A stretch of DNA of 64,000 nucleotides, taken from contig JAQBUF010000002.1 of the NCBI GenBank assembly GCA_027623995.1, positions 24,714 through 88,713 on the forward strand, written 5' to 3'. Numbering within the stretch: the stretch's first letter is position 1; each line of letters begins with the position of its first letter. Shown piece by piece: positions 60,731 to 64,000 of this stretch. Made by a program: the position numbers and the translations under genes. Origin of the DNA: Nitrospirota bacterium (GTDB lineage Bacteria; Nitrospirota; Nitrospiria; Nitrospirales; UBA8639). The notes beneath the pieces were generated by a model. The model had not been told where the DNA came from. It saw only the letters and a list, made by a program, of their open reading frames with translations, and made no database searches.

Positions 60731-61228
60731 CTATGTCGTCCCCTCATTCAAGAAATCAAACGTATCTCGCCAGCCTTTACCTTGAAGCGGGAAATCTTTC
60801 CGCAAGGGCCAACCTTCATCATATTCATCTGGCATGAGAATCCGACGTAAGTCAGGATGGTTATTGAAGCGAATACCCATCATGTCGAACACTTCGCGCT
60901 CCATGAATTCCGCCCCACGCCAAAGATCCACCATCGAATCCACAAAACAATCCTGTTCGGGCACTCGAGCTTTAATTCGAATACGATGACGGTGCCGAAT
61001 CGAGTACACTTCCCACACAACTTCAAAGCGCTCTTCGTCATCCGGCCAGTCCACCGAACTCACATGCACCATGTAATCAAAATCCATCTTTGGATCTTCA
61101 CGTAAATAGCGACAGACCTCGTGAACCTGGTCGCGAGTGATCGTCACGGCCACATCCCCACGCCATTCATAGACAGAGACTACGGCTTGCGGAAAGCGAG
61201 CTTGAAGGGATTCCGCCAATGGATGCAT
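60731..61228 (-). CDS. nuoC: NADH-quinone oxidoreductase subunit C
   Basis: FMEREVFDMMGIRFNNHPDLRRILMPDEYDEGWPLRKDFPLQG. Confidence 0.95.
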   Translation of the reverse strand: MHPLAESLQARFPQAVVSVYEWRGDVAVTITRDQVHEVCRYLREDPKMDFDYMVHVSSVDWPDDEERFEVVWEVYSIRHRHRIRIKARVPEQDCFVDSMVDLWRGAEFMEREVFDMMGIRFNNHPDLRRILMPDEYDEGWPLRKDFPLQGKGWRDTFDFLNEGTT

Positions 61229-61767
61229 TAGACGATGATTCTCCCTGCGGAAGGTTTCACTTCATCGGGCTGCTTGGTAAAGACGCGTTTCTGCATAATT
61301 TGGTCTTGGAGTTTTAATATGCCGTCAAACAAGGCTTCCGGCGTTGGAGGACAACCCGGCACATAAATATCGACTGGCACAAAGCGATCGACGCCCTGCA
61401 CCACCGGATAACTATCGTAAATATTGCCGGAGGTCGCACACGACCCCATAGAAATCACATATTTGGGTTCAGGCATTTGGTCATAGATTTTTCGAATAAC
61501 TGGGGCCATGCGACGACAGACAGTCCCCGCCACAATCATCACATCGGATTGCCGAGGCGACCCTCGAAACACCCCAGCACCGTACCGGTCAATATCATAC
61601 CGAGAAGACACCGCCGCAATCATTTCAATGGCGCAGCAGGCCAAACCAAACGTCATTGGCCACAGCGACCCCTTTCGGGCCCAGTTCACCACCTTCTCTA
61701 AGGAAAGCGTCATGATCCCAAGATCGCCATCTCTTTCGTGCTTTTTACCTATTTGGATTAGACCCAT
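61228..61767 (-). CDS. nuoB: NADH-quinone oxidoreductase subunit B
   Basis: [53 protein letters not shown]. Confidence 0.96.
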   Translation of the reverse strand: MGLIQIGKKHERDGDLGIMTLSLEKVVNWARKGSLWPMTFGLACCAIEMIAAVSSRYDIDRYGAGVFRGSPRQSDVMIVAGTVCRRMAPVIRKIYDQMPEPKYVISMGSCATSGNIYDSYPVVQGVDRFVPVDIYVPGCPPTPEALFDGILKLQDQIMQKRVFTKQPDEVKPSAGRIIV

Positions 61768-61775
61768 GAATTCCT

Positions 61776-61887
61776 CGTTATGCGTGAAGCTGAATACGTG
61801 ATGCGTAATGCGTGAAGCGTGAAGCGTAAAAAAATTCGATTATGGTTCGTGCCTTTCGCATTACGCCTAACGGATCACGCTTCACGT
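61776..61887. repeat. Heptad-rich inverted repeat (family B) in nuoA-nuoB spacer
   Basis: cgttatgcgtgaagctgaatacgtgatgcgtaatgcgtgaagcgtgaagcgt ... cgcattacgcctaacggatcacgcttcacg. Confidence 0.8.
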
Positions 61888-61890
61888 CTC

Positions 61891-62355
61891 CTAGTCCCAT
61901 TCCAGAGCGCCTTTGCGCCAGGCGTATACATAGGCAACCACGAACAAGCCGATAAAAATCAGCATTTCTATCAGGCCAATGGCTCCAAGATCATGAAAGG
62001 TAATGGCCCAGGGGTAGAGAAAAATCACCTCAATATCGAAAATCACGAACATCATGGCGATGACATAATAGCGAACGGGAAACGGCATCCGTGAATCCGA
62101 GAACGGCTCGCTTCCACATTCATAGACACTTAATTTTTCGAATTCTGGGTATTTCGGTTGGACAAGATAACTCAAAGCCAGCGTGACCAAACCAAAGGCC
62201 AAGGCGATGATAATAAACAGTAGGATGGGAGAATAATTGTCTAAATAAGTCAGTAGAAGGTCATACCCACTCATGGTGACTTCCCCAAAAAGGCAAAAAA
62301 CATCAAATTTTCCGCAGGATTCGCCATCGTAGCACCTCGATTTTTGGCGAATCAA
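61891..62355 (-). CDS. nuoA: NADH-quinone oxidoreductase subunit A (start probably at MSGYDLLLTYLDNY)
   Basis: YECGSEPFSDSRMPFPVRYYVIAMMFVIFDIEVIFLYPWA. Confidence 0.95.
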   Translation of the reverse strand: MIRQKSRCYDGESCGKFDVFCLFGEVTMSGYDLLLTYLDNYSPILLFIIIALAFGLVTLALSYLVQPKYPEFEKLSVYECGSEPFSDSRMPFPVRYYVIAMMFVIFDIEVIFLYPWAITFHDLGAIGLIEMLIFIGLFVVAYVYAWRKGALEWD

Positions 62356-62517
62356 GAGAACATAAGACCTACCAAAATGCTATCAAAAGGCCCAACGCAA
62401 TAACACACTTGGGGTAGTTGGCCTCTTCACTTTTTTGGTTGGGAACTGCATGCCCTGGACCAAAGATAACGTAAAGCCTGGAGATAAAGAAAGGGAAAGC
62501 CCGCCAGTATACTGGTT

Positions 62518-62757
62518 CTATTTTTTCGGCATATCTTCGGGTGGCCTTTTCAAGCCCTCGGGAGGTGAGTCTTGTGAATTTTCCCATTCATCGGTCAACG
62601 GATACACCGCCTTGGCCTTACTCCGTCGGTGGATTTGGGTTTGAATGCGGCGAGGAGAGGGGGAAGGGGGGGAGTCTTGTGACTTGTCCAGTCGGGGTTT
62701 TGGGGGAGGAGGGCTGCTCATATAATGATGGTAGCCTATGGCTGGTGAAAGCAACAA
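62518..62757 (-). CDS. Hypothetical proline-rich small protein
   Basis: 79 aa Pro/Lys/Ser-rich ORF; competing ORFs on other strand. Confidence 0.25.
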   Translation of the reverse strand: MLLSPAIGYHHYMSSPPPPKPRLDKSQDSPPSPSPRRIQTQIHRRSKAKAVYPLTDEWENSQDSPPEGLKRPPEDMPKK

Positions 62758-62766
62758 GGGAATTTA

Positions 62767-62934
62767 TGCAGGGTTTCGCCCCTGCAGACGAGGTCCTTTT
62801 GTTTCGGCAAAAGGACCCAAAACCATGTCCGCCCGTCTGCGGCCCCAAGGGGGTCCCTCCGCCTACGCCCCGAATACCATGGCGAGAGAACTCGCTGCGC
62901 TCAAACAGCTCTCGCCGAACAGTCGATTCGGGGC
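62767..62934. repeat. Multi-hairpin structured element adjoining avd
   Basis: tgcaggg-tttcgc-ccctgca (62767-62786); ggtccttttg-tttcgg-caaaaggacc (62792-62817); gccccgaat...attcggggc (62867-62934) enclosing ggcgagag...ctctcgcc (62881-62916). Confidence 0.7.
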
Positions 62935-63236
62935 TACGGCTCCGCCGCATCCAAAGGCGGGAAATACTTAAGAAGTATATCTAGAAAAGGAAGCGTCCCC
63001 CTTTTTAACAGCACCTGGAACGCTTCCAACCTCTCCCGCAGGTCATGAAGCACCGGCAGCTTGTCGGGCCGGGAATTGGCGCGAATAATCAGCGTCACCA
63101 GTTCTCGGCTCTGCTGCCGCAAGTCACTCCCCAGCGTGTACTTGTGATAGCGACTAAAATTGCGCACGACTTGCTCGACATACACCGTCAAATCCATCGC
63201 CGCTTTATAGATTGGCAAATGTTCGTAGCGGGCCAT
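62934..63236 (-). CDS. Avd-like four-helix-bundle protein (DGR accessory), apparently C-terminally truncated
   Basis: MARYEHLPIYKAAMDLTVYVEQVVRNFSRYHKYTLGSDLRQQSRELVTLIIRANSRPDKLPVLHDLRERLEAFQVLL. Confidence 0.82.
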   Translation of the reverse strand: MARYEHLPIYKAAMDLTVYVEQVVRNFSRYHKYTLGSDLRQQSRELVTLIIRANSRPDKLPVLHDLRERLEAFQVLLKRGTLPFLDILLKYFPPLDAAEP

Positions 63237-63302
63237 AATCTTCCTTCAGGATGAAGAGCCCCCCATCGGGGGGGCCCGACAACAATTGCTTTCGCGTCGC
63301 GA

Positions 63303-63324
63303 GCAGGGGGCAAACGCCCCCTGC
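63303..63324. other. Perfect GC hairpin/cruciform candidate between variable region and avd
   Basis: GCAGGGGGC-AAAC-GCCCCCTGC, 9 bp stem, 4 nt loop. Confidence 0.8.
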
Positions 63325-63381
63325 ACCCCCTAAATGACCAAATCACTCAAATCATCAAAGGCCCAAGGCATCACAGGGCCA

Positions 63382-64000
63382 CTAGTAGTCTGACAAGGGA
63401 CCCCCACCGCGGACACACCAGACGAAGAGGGCGCTCGCCTTATTGCCGGCGCTCACGTTGCCATTGCTGAAGCTCACGCGCCACGCATCCGCGGGAGTCT
63501 CAACATTCGTCGCCGCCGACCAATAGCTGCCCGACTGGACGTTGCTAAACGGATGGCCAGCCGGCAGATCGGGACCACCAGCCGGATTTCCAGGAACTAC
63601 CAGACTCGTCAGCTCGTGGATCGACGGCAAGCGCCAGCCCATCTGCCCGCCGGTCCCGCGCCGGATGCACTGAAAGCGCGCTGACGACCACGTCTCCGTG
63701 GTCGTCAGCGGGGACTGCTCCCACGTTAGGCCGGTATTTTTATCCAAGACGCCCTCACCCGCGGGAGTCCCCCGCAGTGGGCAGGACCCGCACAAACCGC
63801 TCCGCCGCCGGCAGGTTCTGATCCCACCGCAGCGTGTGATTGCCCTCCGCGCCCACGCCCCCCCCCGTTGGCAGATTGTCCACGGTCGTCTGTAACGTCG
63901 TGAGCTGGTCTTTGACCATGTCGGTTTGATCCTTGAGCATGTTCAGCTTGCCGTCCAGCTCCTCATGATCCTGCTGTAAGTCCTTCGTGCTCACATGGTT
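63382..64000 (-). pseudogene. DGR variable protein with DUF1566/Lcl C-type-lectin-like domain; apparent single-base frameshift, upstream end outside window or at GTG ~63994
   Basis: Frame 1 ...GNHTLRWDQNLPAAERFV..., frame 2 GEGVLDKNTGLTWEQSPLTTTETW...GWRLPSIHELTSL...SGSYWSAATNVETPADAWRVSFSNGNVSAGNKASALFVWCVRGG. Confidence 0.78.

Noticed and set aside
52613-61887. CRISPR array interpretation of the short recurring words in nuo spacers
   Set aside because: No constant 24-40 bp repeat with unique spacers; words are 7-8 bp and arranged as inverted arms, and no cas genes are present
62541-62984. Overlapping ORFs on both strands (62541-62984, 62618-62950, 62738-62971)
   Set aside because: Open frames produced by GC-rich hairpin element; no single frame convincingly coding, though MQGFAPADEVLLFRQKDPKPCPPVCGPKGVP resembles sequence I recall as widespread non-genic repeats
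63698-63895. Plus-strand ORF opposite the DGR variable protein
   Set aside because: Antisense shadow of the DUF1566 gene

Overview
The window looks like a chromosomal segment from a Nitrospira-like bacterium (lineage inferred from gene content only). Housekeeping genes include metF (partial), glnS, a ROK kinase, a DUF748/AsmA-like giant, purU, a cold-shock gene, gltX, an ABC-F ATPase, rarA, folE, a queD-like gene, a [2Fe-2S] ferredoxin, nuoF, purE, mdh and others. A large minus-strand complex I cluster runs nuoA-B-C-D-G-I-J-K-L-M-M-N. It has tandem nuoM genes and no nuoH, and every long internal spacer is filled with palindromic repeats. The most notable accessory content is: (1) at the right edge, an apparent diversity-generating retroelement (DGR) remnant with a DUF1566/C-type-lectin-like variable protein, a perfect GC hairpin and an Avd-like protein, but no reverse transcriptase or template repeat in view; (2) a compact egtB / ABC transporter / egtD / class-V aminotransferase locus consistent with ergothioneine synthesis plus uptake, with an SBP-first fused SBP-permease; (3) a HEPN-MNT toxin-antitoxin pair flanked by a duplicated 3' end of nuoN; (4) a MITE-like ~300 bp element in two copies, with a nested REP-like palindrome that also occurs alone; (5) a single-chain ECF transporter (S component plus two ATPases). 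Two tRNA genes (Gln-CUG, Ala-GGC) are readable. All identifications are by eye from the translations; no database search was run.
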